DNA of 64,000 bases from Thermus islandicus DSM 21543 (GCF_000421625.1 NZ_ATXJ01000003.1:62001-126000), one strand, 5' to 3'; numbered from the stretch's first letter, positions 36,906 to 45,852 are shown. Made by a program: numbers and translations. The notes: generated by a model from the sequence alone, not told the origin.

Positions 36906-38254
36906 AGATGCTCTACCTTCTCCTTCTTCTGCCGCTTTTCACCCTCCTGGGCCGAAAGGAGGCCCGGGTCCTCCCTGCCCTGGCGGTGGGGACCGCCCTC
37001 CTTTCCGTTGCCCTCGCCCTGGGCCTCCTGGGGCGGGCGGAGGGGCCCTTCCGTCTGGACGGGGTGGGGCTTTTCTACCTCCTCCTCACCGACCTCCTTT
37101 ATGCCCTGGTGGCCCTCTTCGCCCGGGGCTACTTCGCCGGGGAGGAGGCCTGGCGGTTTTACTGGTCGGGAGCGCTCTTTCTGGTGGCGGTCCACGGGGC
37201 CTATTTGGCCCACAACCTGGGGGTGCTCTGGGTCTTCGTGGAGGGGAGCACCCTGGCTTCGGCCCTCCTCATCTACCACCGGGGCGGGGCGCGGGCCCTC
37301 GAGGCCACCTGGAAGTACCTCATGTTGGGAAGCGTGGGTATCGCCCTGGGGCTCATGGGGGTCATCCTGGTCTATGCCCTGCTGAACGGGGCTACCCTGG
37401 ACTGGGCCCACGCCAAGGCCCTGATGCCCGGGGTGGATGCGGAAGGCCTCCGGGTGGCCTTCGCCCTCCTCCTGGTGGGGTTCGGCACCAAGGTGGGCCT
37501 CTTCCCCTTGCATGCTTGGCTTCCCGACGCCCACGCCGAGGCTCCCGGGCCCGCCTCCGCCCTCCTCTCCGGGACCCTTTTGAACGTGGCCTTCTACGCC
37601 CTCCTCCGCTACGCGGCCTTAGTGGAGGCGGCGGGGCTTTTCCCCTTTGCCTCCAAGCTCCTTCTTGCCTTCGGCCTCTTGAGCCTCTTCGGGGCCGCCC
37701 TCTTCCTCTATGGCCAGCGGGAGTACAAGCGCCTTCTGGCCTACTCCAGCGTGGAGCACATGGGCCTGGCGGTCTTTGCCCTAGGCCTTGGCCTCCCGTG
37801 GCTTGCCCTTTTCCACACCCTGGCCCACTCCCTGGCCAAGACCCTGGCCTTCCTTGGGGCCAGCGCCGTGATGAAGGCCTCCCGCGCCAAGGAGGTGGGG
37901 CAGGTGGGCGGGCTGGTGCGCGCCTGGCCCTCCCTAGGGATTCCCTTCCTGTTGTCCCTGGCCGCCTTGGGGGGGCTTCCCCCCTTCCCCCTCTTCTTCG
38001 CCGAGCTCCAAGCGGTCCAGGCGGCGTTGGCCTGGCCTGGACTTGGCGTGGCCTACCTCCTTGGCCTCGGCTTGGCCTTTGTGGGCCTCCTTGGCCCCAT
38101 GGGCCAGATGGGCTTTGGCCGGGGAAGGGCCGGGGCGGCGAGGGGGCTTGCCCTTTGGCCCCTATGGGCCCTCTTAGCGCTTCTTTGGCTTTTGGGTCTC
38201 TTCCCTCCCGTGGGGGTTTTTAAGGCCTTGGAGGTGGCGCTGTGGAAGCTCTGA
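36902..38254 (+). CDS. HyfF-like antiporter subunit
   Basis: A second antiporter-type subunit (450 residues, NuoN/HyfF class). It contains LWVFVEGSTLASALLIYHRGG, FGTKVGLFPLHAWLPDAHAEAPGPASALLSG, EYKRLLAYSSVEHMGLAVFAL and HTLAHSLAKTLAFLGASAVM. The Lys and His residues expected for the proton path are present. Two antiporter-type subunits plus HyfC and HyfE give a membrane arm larger than that of a formate hydrogenlyase-1 type complex. The start is GTG or the ATG two codons later. Confidence 0.9.
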   Translation: MKMLYLLLLLPLFTLLGRKEARVLPALAVGTALLSVALALGLLGRAEGPFRLDGVGLFYLLLTDLLYALVALFARGYFAGEEAWRFYWSGALFLVAVHGAYLAHNLGVLWVFVEGSTLASALLIYHRGGARALEATWKYLMLGSVGIALGLMGVILVYALLNGATLDWAHAKALMPGVDAEGLRVAFALLLVGFGTKVGLFPLHAWLPDAHAEAPGPASALLSGTLLNVAFYALLRYAALVEAAGLFPFASKLLLAFGLLSLFGAALFLYGQREYKRLLAYSSVEHMGLAVFALGLGLPWLALFHTLAHSLAKTLAFLGASAVMKASRAKEVGQVGGLVRAWPSLGIPFLLSLAALGGLPPFPLFFAELQAVQAALAWPGLGVAYLLGLGLAFVGLLGPMGQMGFGRGRAGAARGLALWPLWALLALLWLLGLFPPVGVFKALEVALWKL

Positions 38255-39555
38255 AGGAGGCCCTGCGGGAGGGGAGGCCCGTGGCCTTCTTCCGGGATGG
38301 CACCCGGCTGATCTACGTGCTGGAACGAGCCCGGGCCCTGGAGGTCCACCGCCTGCCCGCCGGGGACCGGTTTCCCAGCCTGGCCCGCGAGTTCCCTGCC
38401 ATGGACTGGTTTGAACGGGCCCTTTGGGAGCGGCACGCCCTGGTCCCCGAGGGGCACCCCTCGCTCAAGCCCCTCCGCCGCCACGACCTGCCCTATACCT
38501 TCCGCACCTTTCCCGAACTCCACGAGGTGCCCGTGGGCCCCGTGCACGCGGGGATCATTGAGCCGGGGCACTTCCGCTTCAGCGTCTTGGGGGAGAGGAT
38601 CCTGAACCTGGAGATCCGCCTGGGCTACCAGCACCGGGGCCTCCTTTCCCTGCTTCCCGGAAAGGGTCCGGAGGAGGCCCTTCGCCTTGTGGAGCGGACC
38701 GGGAGCGAGCCCGTGGCCCACGCCCTTGCCTTCGCCGAGGCCTGGGAGGCTGCCTTGGGGGTGGAGGCCCCGCCCCGGGCCCAGGGGCTTAGGCGGGCCG
38801 CCCTGGAGCTGGAGCGCGCCTTCGGCCATCTGGGGCACCTGGCCGGGCTCTTCACCGACATTGGGTACGCTTTCGGGGCCACCCAGGTGGGGCGGGTGCG
38901 GGCCCTTCTCCAGGCGGAGGTGGACCGGCTCACGGGCCACCGCTACGGCCGGAACTTCCTGCGGGTGGGCGGGGTTTGGCGGGAGGGGGCGGTGGACCTC
39001 GAGGCCCTCAAGAGCTACCAGATGGAGCTTGCCCGCATGCTTCCCCGCCTCCTCAAGCACCCCCAGGTCTTGGACCGCATGCGCTACGTGGGCCGGGTTC
39101 GCCAAGCCGAGGCCCTGGCCTACGGTTTTGTGGGGCCCACCGCCCGGGCCAGCGGGGTGGCCCGCGACCTACGGGAAGAGGATCCCTATTACCCAGGCTT
39201 ACGGCCTGTGGTGCGGCAGGGGGGGGACGTCCTGGCCCGGGCCCAGGTCTACGCCGCGGAGGCCCTGGAGGCCTTGGCGCATGCCCGGCGTTTCCTGAGG
39301 GCGCTCCCCCCTGGGCCCTTGTTCCGGGAGGTGCCGGAAGGGGACGGGGAGGCCCTGGCCCGGGTGGAGGCCGGGCGGGGAGAGGTCTTCTGGTGGGTGC
39401 GCTTGGAAGGGGGGCGGGTGGTCCTGGCCGAGGGGGTGGATCCCAGCTTCAAGAACTGGCGGGCCCTGGAGCTGGCGGTGAGGGGAGAGGGGCTTCCGGA
39501 CTTTCCCCTCTGCAACAAGTCTTTTGACCTCTCCTATGCAGGGAGCGACCTTTAG
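38242..39555 (+). CDS. HyfG/HycE-like large subunit (NuoCD-type) lacking [NiFe] cysteine ligands
   Basis: The 437-residue protein combines a shortened NuoC-like region (1-85, ending ALVPEGHPSLKPLRRHD) with a NuoD/hydrogenase large-subunit fold (VGPVHAGIIEPGHFRFSVLGERILNLEIRLGYQHRGL). Where true hydrogenases have an N-terminal CxxC, this protein has RTGSEPVAHALAF, and where they have the C-terminal DPCxxC it has PLCNKSFDLSYAGSDL with a single Cys. No [NiFe] site can be built. This is the pattern of the energy-converting-hydrogenase-related (Ehr) family. It overlaps hyfF by 13 bp. Confidence 0.88.
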   Translation: MEALKEALREGRPVAFFRDGTRLIYVLERARALEVHRLPAGDRFPSLAREFPAMDWFERALWERHALVPEGHPSLKPLRRHDLPYTFRTFPELHEVPVGPVHAGIIEPGHFRFSVLGERILNLEIRLGYQHRGLLSLLPGKGPEEALRLVERTGSEPVAHALAFAEAWEAALGVEAPPRAQGLRRAALELERAFGHLGHLAGLFTDIGYAFGATQVGRVRALLQAEVDRLTGHRYGRNFLRVGGVWREGAVDLEALKSYQMELARMLPRLLKHPQVLDRMRYVGRVRQAEALAYGFVGPTARASGVARDLREEDPYYPGLRPVVRQGGDVLARAQVYAAEALEALAHARRFLRALPPGPLFREVPEGDGEALARVEAGRGEVFWWVRLEGGRVVLAEGVDPSFKNWRALELAVRGEGLPDFPLCNKSFDLSYAGSDL

Positions 39556-39564
39556 GGGGGTAGG

Positions 39565-40353
39565 GTGAGCCTGCTTGTCAGTCTGCGCGTGGGGCTTCTT
39601 GCCCGTAGGTTGGAGGAGCTTCTTCAGGTGCCGGACCACGCCTTCGGCTATCCAGAGCTCAAGCCCGAGGGGCTTTCCAGGGAGGCCCGGGCCCACCTCC
39701 TCCGCCTCTGCCCGAGCCGGGCCTTCGGGGAAGAGGGAGGCCTCTTCCAGCTGGACCTGGCCCGGTGCGTGGGGTGCGGCCGGTGTGTCCTGGCCCACCC
39801 GGAGGCGGTGGGGGAGGTGCGGCGCCTCGAGGTGGCCGTGACCCGGAGGGAAGACCTGGTGCAGCGGGTGGACCTGGAGCAGAGGGCTTTCCTGGACCCC
39901 GGGCCGCCGCCCCCGCCAAGAAAGGAGCTCGCCCTGCCCACCCTGGCCTTCCGCGAGGTGAGCGCTGGGGACACAGGTCTTGCGGACTCGGAGGTGGCCC
40001 TCCTCGGCAACCCCTTTCACGACATGTCCCGGTTTGGCCTCTCCGTGGTGGCCTCGCCCCGGCACGCCGACGCCCTCCTGGTCACGGGCCCCGTGACCCG
40101 CAACATGGCCGAGGCGCTTCGCCGCACCTACGAGGCCATGCCCGAGCCCAAGGGCGTGGTGGCCGTGGGGAACGAGGCCATCGCTGGGGGGGCTTTCGCC
40201 GAAAGCCCCGAGGTGGTGGGCGGGGTGGATCGCCTGCTCCCCGTGGACGTGTACGTGCCCGGGGATCCCCCGCGACCCGGGGCCATCCTCCACGGCCTCT
40301 TGCTCCTTACGGGGCGGGCCCGCCAGCGGCTTCGGGGCGGAACCTTCCGCTAA
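39565..40353 (+). CDS. HyfI/NuoB-like small subunit that has lost its proximal Fe-S ligands, fused to a ferredoxin-like domain
   Basis: The 262-residue protein joins a ferredoxin-like N-terminus (Cys49 in LCP plus Cys68, Cys71 and Cys74 in CVGCGRC, enough for one [4Fe-4S] cluster) to a NuoB-like domain (RFGLSVVASPRHADALLVTGPVTRNM). In the family the NuoB domain has AGSCNGC, GDCA and GCPP. Here these read AGDTGLA (Thr137, Ala140), GNEA (Glu204) and GDPP (Asp234), so all four proximal-cluster ligands are gone while the surrounding fold is well kept. The start is GTG at 39565, behind a GGGGGG run, 9 bp after the large subunit. Confidence 0.87.
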   Translation: MSLLVSLRVGLLARRLEELLQVPDHAFGYPELKPEGLSREARAHLLRLCPSRAFGEEGGLFQLDLARCVGCGRCVLAHPEAVGEVRRLEVAVTRREDLVQRVDLEQRAFLDPGPPPPPRKELALPTLAFREVSAGDTGLADSEVALLGNPFHDMSRFGLSVVASPRHADALLVTGPVTRNMAEALRRTYEAMPEPKGVVAVGNEAIAGGAFAESPEVVGGVDRLLPVDVYVPGDPPRPGAILHGLLLLTGRARQRLRGGTFR

Positions 40354-40362
40354 ACTTTGCCC

Positions 40363-41421
40363 ATGGACTGGCTCCTCACCCCAGGTCCTGTGCGCTTGCA
40401 CCCGAAGGCCTTGGAGGCCCTCGCCCGTCCCCAGCTCCACCACCGCACCGGGCCGGCCCGGGAGGTCTTCCTGAAGGCGAGGGGGCTTTTAAAGGAGGCC
40501 TTCCGCACCGAAGGCGAGGTCCTGATCCTCACGGGAAGCGGCACCTTGGCCATGGAGGCCCTGGTCACGAACCTCTTCGCCCCCGGGGAAAGGGTCCTGG
40601 TGCCCGTCTACGGCAAGTTCTCCGAGCGCTTTTACGAGATCGCCTTGGAGGCGGGCCTTGACGTCCACCGCCTGGACCTCCCCTATGGCCGGGTGCCCAG
40701 GCCCGAGGACGTGGCGCGGAAGGGCTACCGGGGCCTCCTCCTCGTCCACTCGGAGACCTCCACCGGGGCCCTCGCCGACCTTCCCGCCTTGAGCGGAGCC
40801 TTTAAGGCGGAAAACCCGGAGGGCCTGGTGGGGGCGGACATGGTGACGAGCCTCCTCTTGAGCGAGGTGGCCCTCGAGGCCTTTGGGGTGGACGCCGCGG
40901 CCTCCGGGAGCCAGAAGGGCCTCATGTGCCCTCCGGGCCTGGGGTTTGTGGCCCTTTCCCCTAGGGCCCTGGAGGGGCTTCGGCCTCGAGGCTACTACCT
41001 CAACCTGGCCCGGGAGCTTAAGGCCCAAAGGGAGGGGGAGAGCGCCTGGACGCCGGCCATCAACCTGGTCAGGGCGGTGGCTGCCGTCTTGGAGGAGGTT
41101 TTGCCCCGCCTTAAGGAGCACCTCGCCCTTAAGGCCTGGCAAAACGGGCTTCTCTACGGAGTAGGGGAGGAGAAGGGCCTGAAGGGGGTGCCCGAGGTGC
41201 GAAGCCCGGCGGTGGCGGCCTTCTACCTGCCCAAGGGGGCGGCCTACGGGGCGGTGAAGGAGGCCTTTGCCAGGAGGGGGGCGGTCATCGCCGGGGGGCA
41301 GGGGCCCTTGAAGGGGAGGATCTTCCGCCTCTCCCTCATGGGGGCCTACGACCGCTACGAGGCCCTGGGGGCGGCCGCCCTCTTCAGAGAGGTTTTGGAC
41401 GAAATTCTTCCAGCTTCCTGA
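40363..41421 (+). CDS. Class-V aminotransferase (alanine/serine-glyoxylate aminotransferase-like)
   Basis: A PLP enzyme of 352 residues. It opens MDWLLTPGPVRLHPKALEAL and has LTGSGTLAMEALVTNL (cofactor phosphate site), LLVHSETSTGALADL and the Schiff-base region DAAASGSQKGLMCPPGLGFVAL, where the Lys of SGSQKGL binds PLP. Relatives transfer amino groups from alanine or serine to glyoxylate, and one Thermus relative was once labelled a soluble hydrogenase subunit. Despite adjacency to hydrogenase-like genes it has its own promoter: TAAACT (40351-40356) sits 6 nt before the ATG, so it is probably leaderless. Its end overlaps the convergent DUF436 gene by 38 bp. Confidence 0.92.
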   Translation: MDWLLTPGPVRLHPKALEALARPQLHHRTGPAREVFLKARGLLKEAFRTEGEVLILTGSGTLAMEALVTNLFAPGERVLVPVYGKFSERFYEIALEAGLDVHRLDLPYGRVPRPEDVARKGYRGLLLVHSETSTGALADLPALSGAFKAENPEGLVGADMVTSLLLSEVALEAFGVDAAASGSQKGLMCPPGLGFVALSPRALEGLRPRGYYLNLARELKAQREGESAWTPAINLVRAVAAVLEEVLPRLKEHLALKAWQNGLLYGVGEEKGLKGVPEVRSPAVAAFYLPKGAAYGAVKEAFARRGAVIAGGQGPLKGRIFRLSLMGAYDRYEALGAAALFREVLDEILPAS

Positions 41422-41974
41422 GCATGTCCTCCCGGGTGTAGACGGCCCGGGCCCCGCCCACCAGCTTGGGCCGGGTTTTGGCGGCGATGAGGGTCGCCTC
41501 CCCGATCCGTCTTACCGAAAGTCTCAGGGGTACGGCCACGGGGCGGAGGTGCATGCCGATGAGCACTCCGCCGATGTCCATGCCTCCCAAGGCCTGGGCC
41601 CTCAAGGACTCCACCATCACCGGGTCCTGGAAGCGTAAAAACGCGGCTGTGGCCAAGCTTCCCCCCGCCTTGGGGTGGGGGAAGACGGTGACCTCCTCCA
41701 GGCCGAAGGCCCGCACCGCCTCCCGCTCTACCACCAGGGCCCGGTTCAGGTGCTCGCAGGCCTGTACGGCCACCAAGATCCCCCGCGCCCGGAGGGGCGG
41801 CAGCAGGCCTTCCAAAATGGCCTCGGCCGCCTCGAGGCTCGGCCTCGTCCCCACCCTCTCCCCCAGGACCTCGCTGGTGGAGCCCCCGAGGACGAAGAGG
41901 CTCCCCTCGGGCATGGGGAAAAGCTCCAGGAACTCGCCTATGGCCTTCTCGGCCGCCCGCCGAATCTCCTCCAT
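41384..41974 (-). CDS. DUF436/TIGR01440 family protein (YwlG-like)
   Basis: The 196-residue protein is recognised from ELFPMPEGSLFVLGGSTSEVLGERVGTRPS and ACEHLNRALVVEREA with GGSLATAAF, features of the UPF0340/TIGR01440 family. Its biochemical role is unknown; the fold is predicted to resemble a small nucleotide- or sugar-binding protein. The ATG at 41974 is preceded by TAGGCT and 7 nt, again suggesting a leaderless message. It converges on, and overlaps, the aminotransferase gene. Confidence 0.85.
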   Translation of the reverse strand: MEEIRRAAEKAIGEFLELFPMPEGSLFVLGGSTSEVLGERVGTRPSLEAAEAILEGLLPPLRARGILVAVQACEHLNRALVVEREAVRAFGLEEVTVFPHPKAGGSLATAAFLRFQDPVMVESLRAQALGGMDIGGVLIGMHLRPVAVPLRLSVRRIGEATLIAAKTRPKLVGGARAVYTREDMLRKLEEFRPKPL

Positions 41975-42039
41975 ACCCTTAAGCCTAGCGCAGGCATCCG
42001 GTTTCCCTCGAGGAATAGGAAAGTGAAGGGAGGTCCGGG

Positions 42040-42165
42040 ATGAAGCGGGTAGCGGTGTTGGGGTTGATGGCGGTCCTCGTGGTCTGGGGGGCGCTGGGCC
42101 AGATGGCCCGGCCCACGGAGGTCTACCACGCTGCCTTGAGCGGCCAGGGGGTGCGGGGCACAGCA
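42040..42165 (+). pseudogene. Remnant of a small secreted-protein gene
   Basis: A GGGAGG ribosome site precedes an ATG that encodes MKRVAVLGLMAVLVVWGALG, a convincing Sec signal peptide, followed by QMARPTEVYHAALSGQGV. Up to about codon 42 the third positions are G/C as in real Thermus genes. Beyond 42165 codon bias collapses and the frame simply runs antisense through mqnP. I read this as the 5' end of a truncated exported protein. The rest of 42166-42279 shows no further gene. Confidence 0.4.
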
Positions 42166-42279
42166 GTAGTCGCTCCGGATCCCGCATGGGTGCCCGTCCC
42201 CAGGGAGGGCGGGGTGGCCAGGCCCTCTGGAGGCTGGGGGCGCCCTCAGTATACCCGTTCCCGTGGACCCCGGGCCCGG

Positions 42280-43134
42280 TCACCTCCGCAGGAGGAGGTC
42301 CAGGACGACAAAGAGCAGCATCCCCAGGCTCACCCCCACGTTGGCCTGGAAGAAGGCCAGGTCCACCTTGGAGAGGTCCTCGGGGGAGACCAGCCGGTGC
42401 TCCACCAGGAGGAGCCCTCCCACCAGAAGGAGGCCCAGGAAGTAGGGCCCCCCCGCCCCGTAGGCAAGCCCCGCCACAAGGAAGGCGAGCCAGGCCAGGA
42501 GGTGGGTGGTCCGGGCCACGGCGAGGGCCGCAGGAAGGCCGAAGCGAGCAGGCAGGCTTTTCACCCCGTGGGCCCGATCAAAGGCGTAATCCTGGGTGGC
42601 GTAAAGGATGTCAAACCCGGCGATCCAGAGCCCCACCCCGGCCCAAAGCCAGAGGGGGGCGGGGGCGAAGCTTCCCGTGACCGCGATCCAGCCCCCTGGG
42701 GCGGCGGCCCCAATGGTGAGGCCCAGGACGTAGTGGCAAAGCCAGGTGAAGCGCTTGGTGTAGCTATAGAAGACCAGGAAGAAGACAGCCACGGGCAGGA
42801 GGCGGGCGGTGAGGGGGTTGAGGTGGAGTCCGGCGTAGACCAGGAGAACCAGGCCCAAAAGGGCAAGGACCAGGGTCTCCCAAGGCTTCACCAGCCCCCG
42901 GGGAAGGTGGCGGTTCCGGGTTCTCGGGTTCAGGGCGTCCAGGCGCCAGTCAATGAGGCGGTTCAGGGCCATGGCCATGGTCCTGGCCCCCACCATGGCC
43001 AGGGTGACGAGGAGGAAGACCCGGAAGCCCGGCCACCCCCCTGCCGCCCAGAGCATGCCCCCGTAGGCGAAGGGGAGGGCGAAGAGGGTGTGCTCAAAGC
43101 GGACAAGCTCCAGGTAGAGCTTTAGCCGCCTCAC
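42280..43134 (-). CDS. mqnP: UbiA-family prenyltransferase, probably MqnP of the futalosine pathway
   Basis: A 284-residue integral membrane prenyltransferase with about eight or nine helices. The two Asp-rich motifs are [18 protein letters not shown] (near residue 58) and [25 protein letters not shown] (near residue 175). Thermus makes menaquinone through futalosine, where MqnP prenylates 1,4-dihydroxy-6-naphthoate, so this assignment is favoured over 4-hydroxybenzoate octaprenyltransferase (UbiA). It starts with GTG in a GTGA overlap with panD. Confidence 0.85.
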   Translation of the reverse strand: MRRLKLYLELVRFEHTLFALPFAYGGMLWAAGGWPGFRVFLLVTLAMVGARTMAMALNRLIDWRLDALNPRTRNRHLPRGLVKPWETLVLALLGLVLLVYAGLHLNPLTARLLPVAVFFLVFYSYTKRFTWLCHYVLGLTIGAAAPGGWIAVTGSFAPAPLWLWAGVGLWIAGFDILYATQDYAFDRAHGVKSLPARFGLPAALAVARTTHLLAWLAFLVAGLAYGAGGPYFLGLLLVGGLLLVEHRLVSPEDLSKVDLAFFQANVGVSLGMLLFVVLDLLLRR

Positions 43135-43493
43135 CCTTTGCGCACCTCCAAAATCCGGTTTCTCTCGTCCACCAGGACCACGGTGGGCTTGAGGCCTTTG
43201 GCCTCTTCCTCCTCAAAGACCCCGTAGGCCACGAGGATGACCAGATCCCCGGGCTTCACCAGGTGGGCCGCGGCCCCGTTGATCTTGATCTCCCCCGAGC
43301 CCCTTTCCCCAGGGAGGGCGTAGGTGGTGAGCCAGGCCCCGTTGGTGAGGTCGTAGATGTCCACCTGCTCGTAAGGGAGAATCCCGGCGGCGTCCAAAAG
43401 GTCCTGGTCCACGGTCACCGAGCCCACGTAGTCCAGATCGGCCTCCGTGACCCGGGCCCGGTGGATCTTGGCGTGGAACATCACCCGCTTCAC
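43131..43493 (-). CDS. panD: Aspartate 1-decarboxylase proenzyme
   Basis: Makes beta-alanine for pantothenate. The 120-residue proenzyme carries the self-cleavage site YVGSVTVD: Gly24-Ser25, with Ser25 becoming the pyruvoyl group. [37 protein letters not shown] and a short C-terminal tail complete the family pattern. It is 11 bp downstream of the NFACT gene and coupled to mqnP. Confidence 0.96.
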   Translation of the reverse strand: MKRVMFHAKIHRARVTEADLDYVGSVTVDQDLLDAAGILPYEQVDIYDLTNGAWLTTYALPGERGSGEIKINGAAAHLVKPGDLVILVAYGVFEEEEAKGLKPTVVLVDERNRILEVRKG

Positions 43494-43504
43494 GGGGTCT
43501 AAGT

Positions 43505-45055
43505 TTAGCCCCCCTCCGCCCCTTCGGGTAGCGTCCCCTCCACGAAAAGGGTCTTGGCCCCCGTGTAGAGCACCTGGCCCATGGCGGCCTTTCGGGGCCG
43601 CCAGACGTGCTTCTTGCGGGTATAGTCCACGGGCACCTGGAGTTCCCCCCTCGCCTTGGAGTGGTAGGCGGCAAGCCTCGCGGCGAAGAGGAGGTCCTCT
43701 AGGGGGGGGCTTTTCCCCTCCGCCTTCAGGATCACGTGGCTTCCCGGCACCCCCTGGGCGTGGAACCAGAGGTCCTCGGAGTGGGCGGCGCGGGTTAAGA
43801 GGTCGTTTTCCTTGGCGTTCCTGCCCACCAGGACGAGGTAGCCGGAGGGGGAAGTATAGCGGAGGCCGAGCCGGCCTCCCTTTTCTTCCCTGGGCCTTTG
43901 GGAAAGCTGGAGGAGTTCCTCCAACGAGGCCTCCTTCACCCGGGCCATCTCCTCCTCCAAGGCCTTCACCCTGGCCTCGGTCTTGGGGATGAGGTCCAGG
44001 GCCTTCGTTGCGAGCTCCTCCAGGCGCCTAGCCCGCTCGTAGAGCTTCCTGGCGTTCTCCTGGGGGGAGAGGGCGGGGTCTAGGGGGATCTCCACCCTCT
44101 CCCCCAAGAACCCCTCCAGGACCACCCGGTCCGCCCCCTTGGGCACCTCCTGGAGCCGCGCGAGGAGGAGGTCAGCCTTTTGGCGGAGCTCCCCCGCCTC
44201 CTCCAGGCGCTCGAGGGCCCTCTGGTAGTCGGCAAGGCGGGCGAGGAGGGTCCGCTTCTCCCTTTCCAGGGCCTCGAGGAGGGGCTTCCTCAAGGCCGCC
44301 TTCTCCTCCTCGGCAAAGCGCCGCCTGAGCTCCTCGGAAAGCTCGGTGCGCAAGGTGGGGTCCTCCACCAGGGTCCGCAGGGCTTGGTACACCCGCTTCA
44401 GCCCCTCCTCGTCCAGGGGGGTTTCCGGGGTGAGGCCCGCCCTTTTGGCCAGCTCCTGGAGGAGCTCCTTGCCGATGCCGTCCACGTGGCGGACCAGGTC
44501 CTTTAGGGGCCTCCCCAAAAGGACCCGGAGGTCCTCCTCCTTTAGCGTCCTCGGGTCCAGCTTCTCGTAAGGGGGCGGGGGGGTGTAGGGGAGGCCCGGG
44601 CGGAGCTCCCGGTAGCGGTTCACCTCCTTGGTGATGACCCGGTCCACCCCCAGGAGGGTGCCGGTTTCGTCCAGGAGGAGGAGGTTGGCGTTCCGCCCCG
44701 TAGCCTCAAAGGCCAGGACCACAGGAGGGGTGTCCACGAAGCCCCTCTCCCCGGCGAAGCGGAGGAAGACCACCCGGTCCAGCTTGAGCTGCTCCGCCCC
44801 CACCAGGGGTCCCCTGACCCGGGCGTGGAGCTGCCGCTGGAAGGGGGTCTTGGGCTCCCCCTCGAGGCGGCCCTCCTCCAGGACCAGGCTCGGGGAGGGG
44901 GGGCGGTAGCGGAGCACCAGGTTGAAAAGGCGCCCCGTCCTCCCCTTGAGCAAAACGGCCAGCGTGCCCTCGTCGGGGAAGGCCAGGCCCAGGTTAAGGG
45001 CGGGAAGCTCGCCCGAAAGCGCCCGCAAGACGGCGTGGATCAGGAGTCCTTCCAT
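43505..45055 (-). CDS. rqcH: NFACT family protein RqcH-like (ribosome rescue)
   Basis: The 516-residue protein begins with an NFACT-N domain; KLDRVVF places Asp93-Arg94 where RqcH uses an Asp-Arg pair to bind tRNA-Ala. A helix-hairpin-helix ([21 protein letters not shown]), a long coiled coil (about 265-405) and an NFACT-R domain ([32 protein letters not shown]) follow. RqcH adds C-terminal Ala tails to peptides on stalled 50S subunits, marking them for ClpXP; clpP and clpX also lie in this window. The old annotation of fibronectin-binding protein is probably misleading. Confidence 0.88.
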   Translation of the reverse strand: MEGLLIHAVLRALSGELPALNLGLAFPDEGTLAVLLKGRTGRLFNLVLRYRPPSPSLVLEEGRLEGEPKTPFQRQLHARVRGPLVGAEQLKLDRVVFLRFAGERGFVDTPPVVLAFEATGRNANLLLLDETGTLLGVDRVITKEVNRYRELRPGLPYTPPPPYEKLDPRTLKEEDLRVLLGRPLKDLVRHVDGIGKELLQELAKRAGLTPETPLDEEGLKRVYQALRTLVEDPTLRTELSEELRRRFAEEEKAALRKPLLEALEREKRTLLARLADYQRALERLEEAGELRQKADLLLARLQEVPKGADRVVLEGFLGERVEIPLDPALSPQENARKLYERARRLEELATKALDLIPKTEARVKALEEEMARVKEASLEELLQLSQRPREEKGGRLGLRYTSPSGYLVLVGRNAKENDLLTRAAHSEDLWFHAQGVPGSHVILKAEGKSPPLEDLLFAARLAAYHSKARGELQVPVDYTRKKHVWRPRKAAMGQVLYTGAKTLFVEGTLPEGAEGG

Positions 45056-45813
45056 TTTCTGAAAGAAACCAAGAAGGCGGTGTGCCCCACCTGCTGGAAG
45101 CGAGGGTGGGCCACGGGGGGCCTAAGGTCCCACTCCCGCCAGCCCACCTCCAAGACCCGCTCCAGGGAGAGGGGCAGCCCCTCTGCCTCCCGGACCAGCT
45201 CCAGAACCTGGGTGATGTTGGGCAGGTAGGCCACGAGGAAGCGGTCCGGCTTTAGCGCCCCCGTGGCCTTCTTTAGGACCTTCCAGGGCTCCATAAGGTC
45301 CAGGGCCACCCCGTCGTAGGCCTCGGGCTCCAGGGCCGCCTCCTCCAGGCTCCCCTCGTGGAAGCGGACGTTCTCCCCCTTAAAGAAGGCGCGGACGTTC
45401 TCCACCGCCTGCCTCAGGTGGTGGGGCCGTTTCTCGTAGGTATCCACCCGCCCTTCCGGCCCCACCGCCCGCGCCAGGAAGAGGGTGAGCCCCCCGGAGC
45501 CCGTGCCCGCCTCCAGGACCCGCATCCCCGGGGCGAGGTCCAAAAGGGTGACCATGGCGCTCGCGTCCTTGGGGTAGGTGGGGGTGGCGCTCCTTTTCAT
45601 GTGGAGCACGTACTCCTCCAGGGTAGGGCGGTGGACGGTGAGGACCTCCCCCAGATGGGTGGCCACCCTCCCTCCGGGCCCGGCCTGCCACAGGGCCTCG
45701 TGGGCCACCGTCCCCCGGTGATGGTGGAAGACCCCGCCCGGCCTCGGCCGCACGAGAAAGGCGCGGCCCTTGCTGTCCTTAAGGAGAAGGAGCTCGCCCT
45801 CCACCCCGCTCAC
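45040..45813 (-). CDS. trmI: tRNA (adenine58-N1)-methyltransferase TrmI
   Basis: Forms m1A58 in the T-loop, which is important for growth of Thermus at high temperature. The 257-residue protein closely matches T. thermophilus TrmI: HRPTLEEYVLHMKRSATPTYPKDASAMVTLLDL, the SAM loop VLEAGTGSGGLTLFLA, and YDGVALDLMEPWK with the catalytic region. The GTG at 45813 was taken; the GTG three codons later is possible. A perfect 6-bp inverted repeat (CCCGCT/AGCGGG, 45805-45822) straddles the start. The gene overlaps the NFACT gene by 16 bp. Confidence 0.95.
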   Translation of the reverse strand: MSGVEGELLLLKDSKGRAFLVRPRPGGVFHHHRGTVAHEALWQAGPGGRVATHLGEVLTVHRPTLEEYVLHMKRSATPTYPKDASAMVTLLDLAPGMRVLEAGTGSGGLTLFLARAVGPEGRVDTYEKRPHHLRQAVENVRAFFKGENVRFHEGSLEEAALEPEAYDGVALDLMEPWKVLKKATGALKPDRFLVAYLPNITQVLELVREAEGLPLSLERVLEVGWREWDLRPPVAHPRFQQVGHTAFLVSFRKWKDS

Positions 45814-45852
45814 TTTAGCGGGCAGGACCGGGCCCGTCCAGACCGGCCCCGC

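Noticed and set aside
33785-40353. Annotation as a functional group 4 [NiFe] hydrogenase or formate hydrogenlyase
   Set aside because: The [NiFe] cysteine pairs are absent from the large subunit, the proximal Fe-S ligands are absent from the small subunit, and no formate dehydrogenase or maturation genes are nearby.
40363-41421. Class-V aminotransferase as a seventh subunit of the hydrogenase-like operon
   Set aside because: It has its own -10 box overlapping the previous stop and is a complete PLP enzyme with SGSQKGL; the historical soluble-hydrogenase label of relatives is not supported by any metal motif.
42166-43125. Extension of the small secreted protein to 361 codons
   Set aside because: Codon bias is lost after about codon 42 and the remainder is antisense to mqnP.
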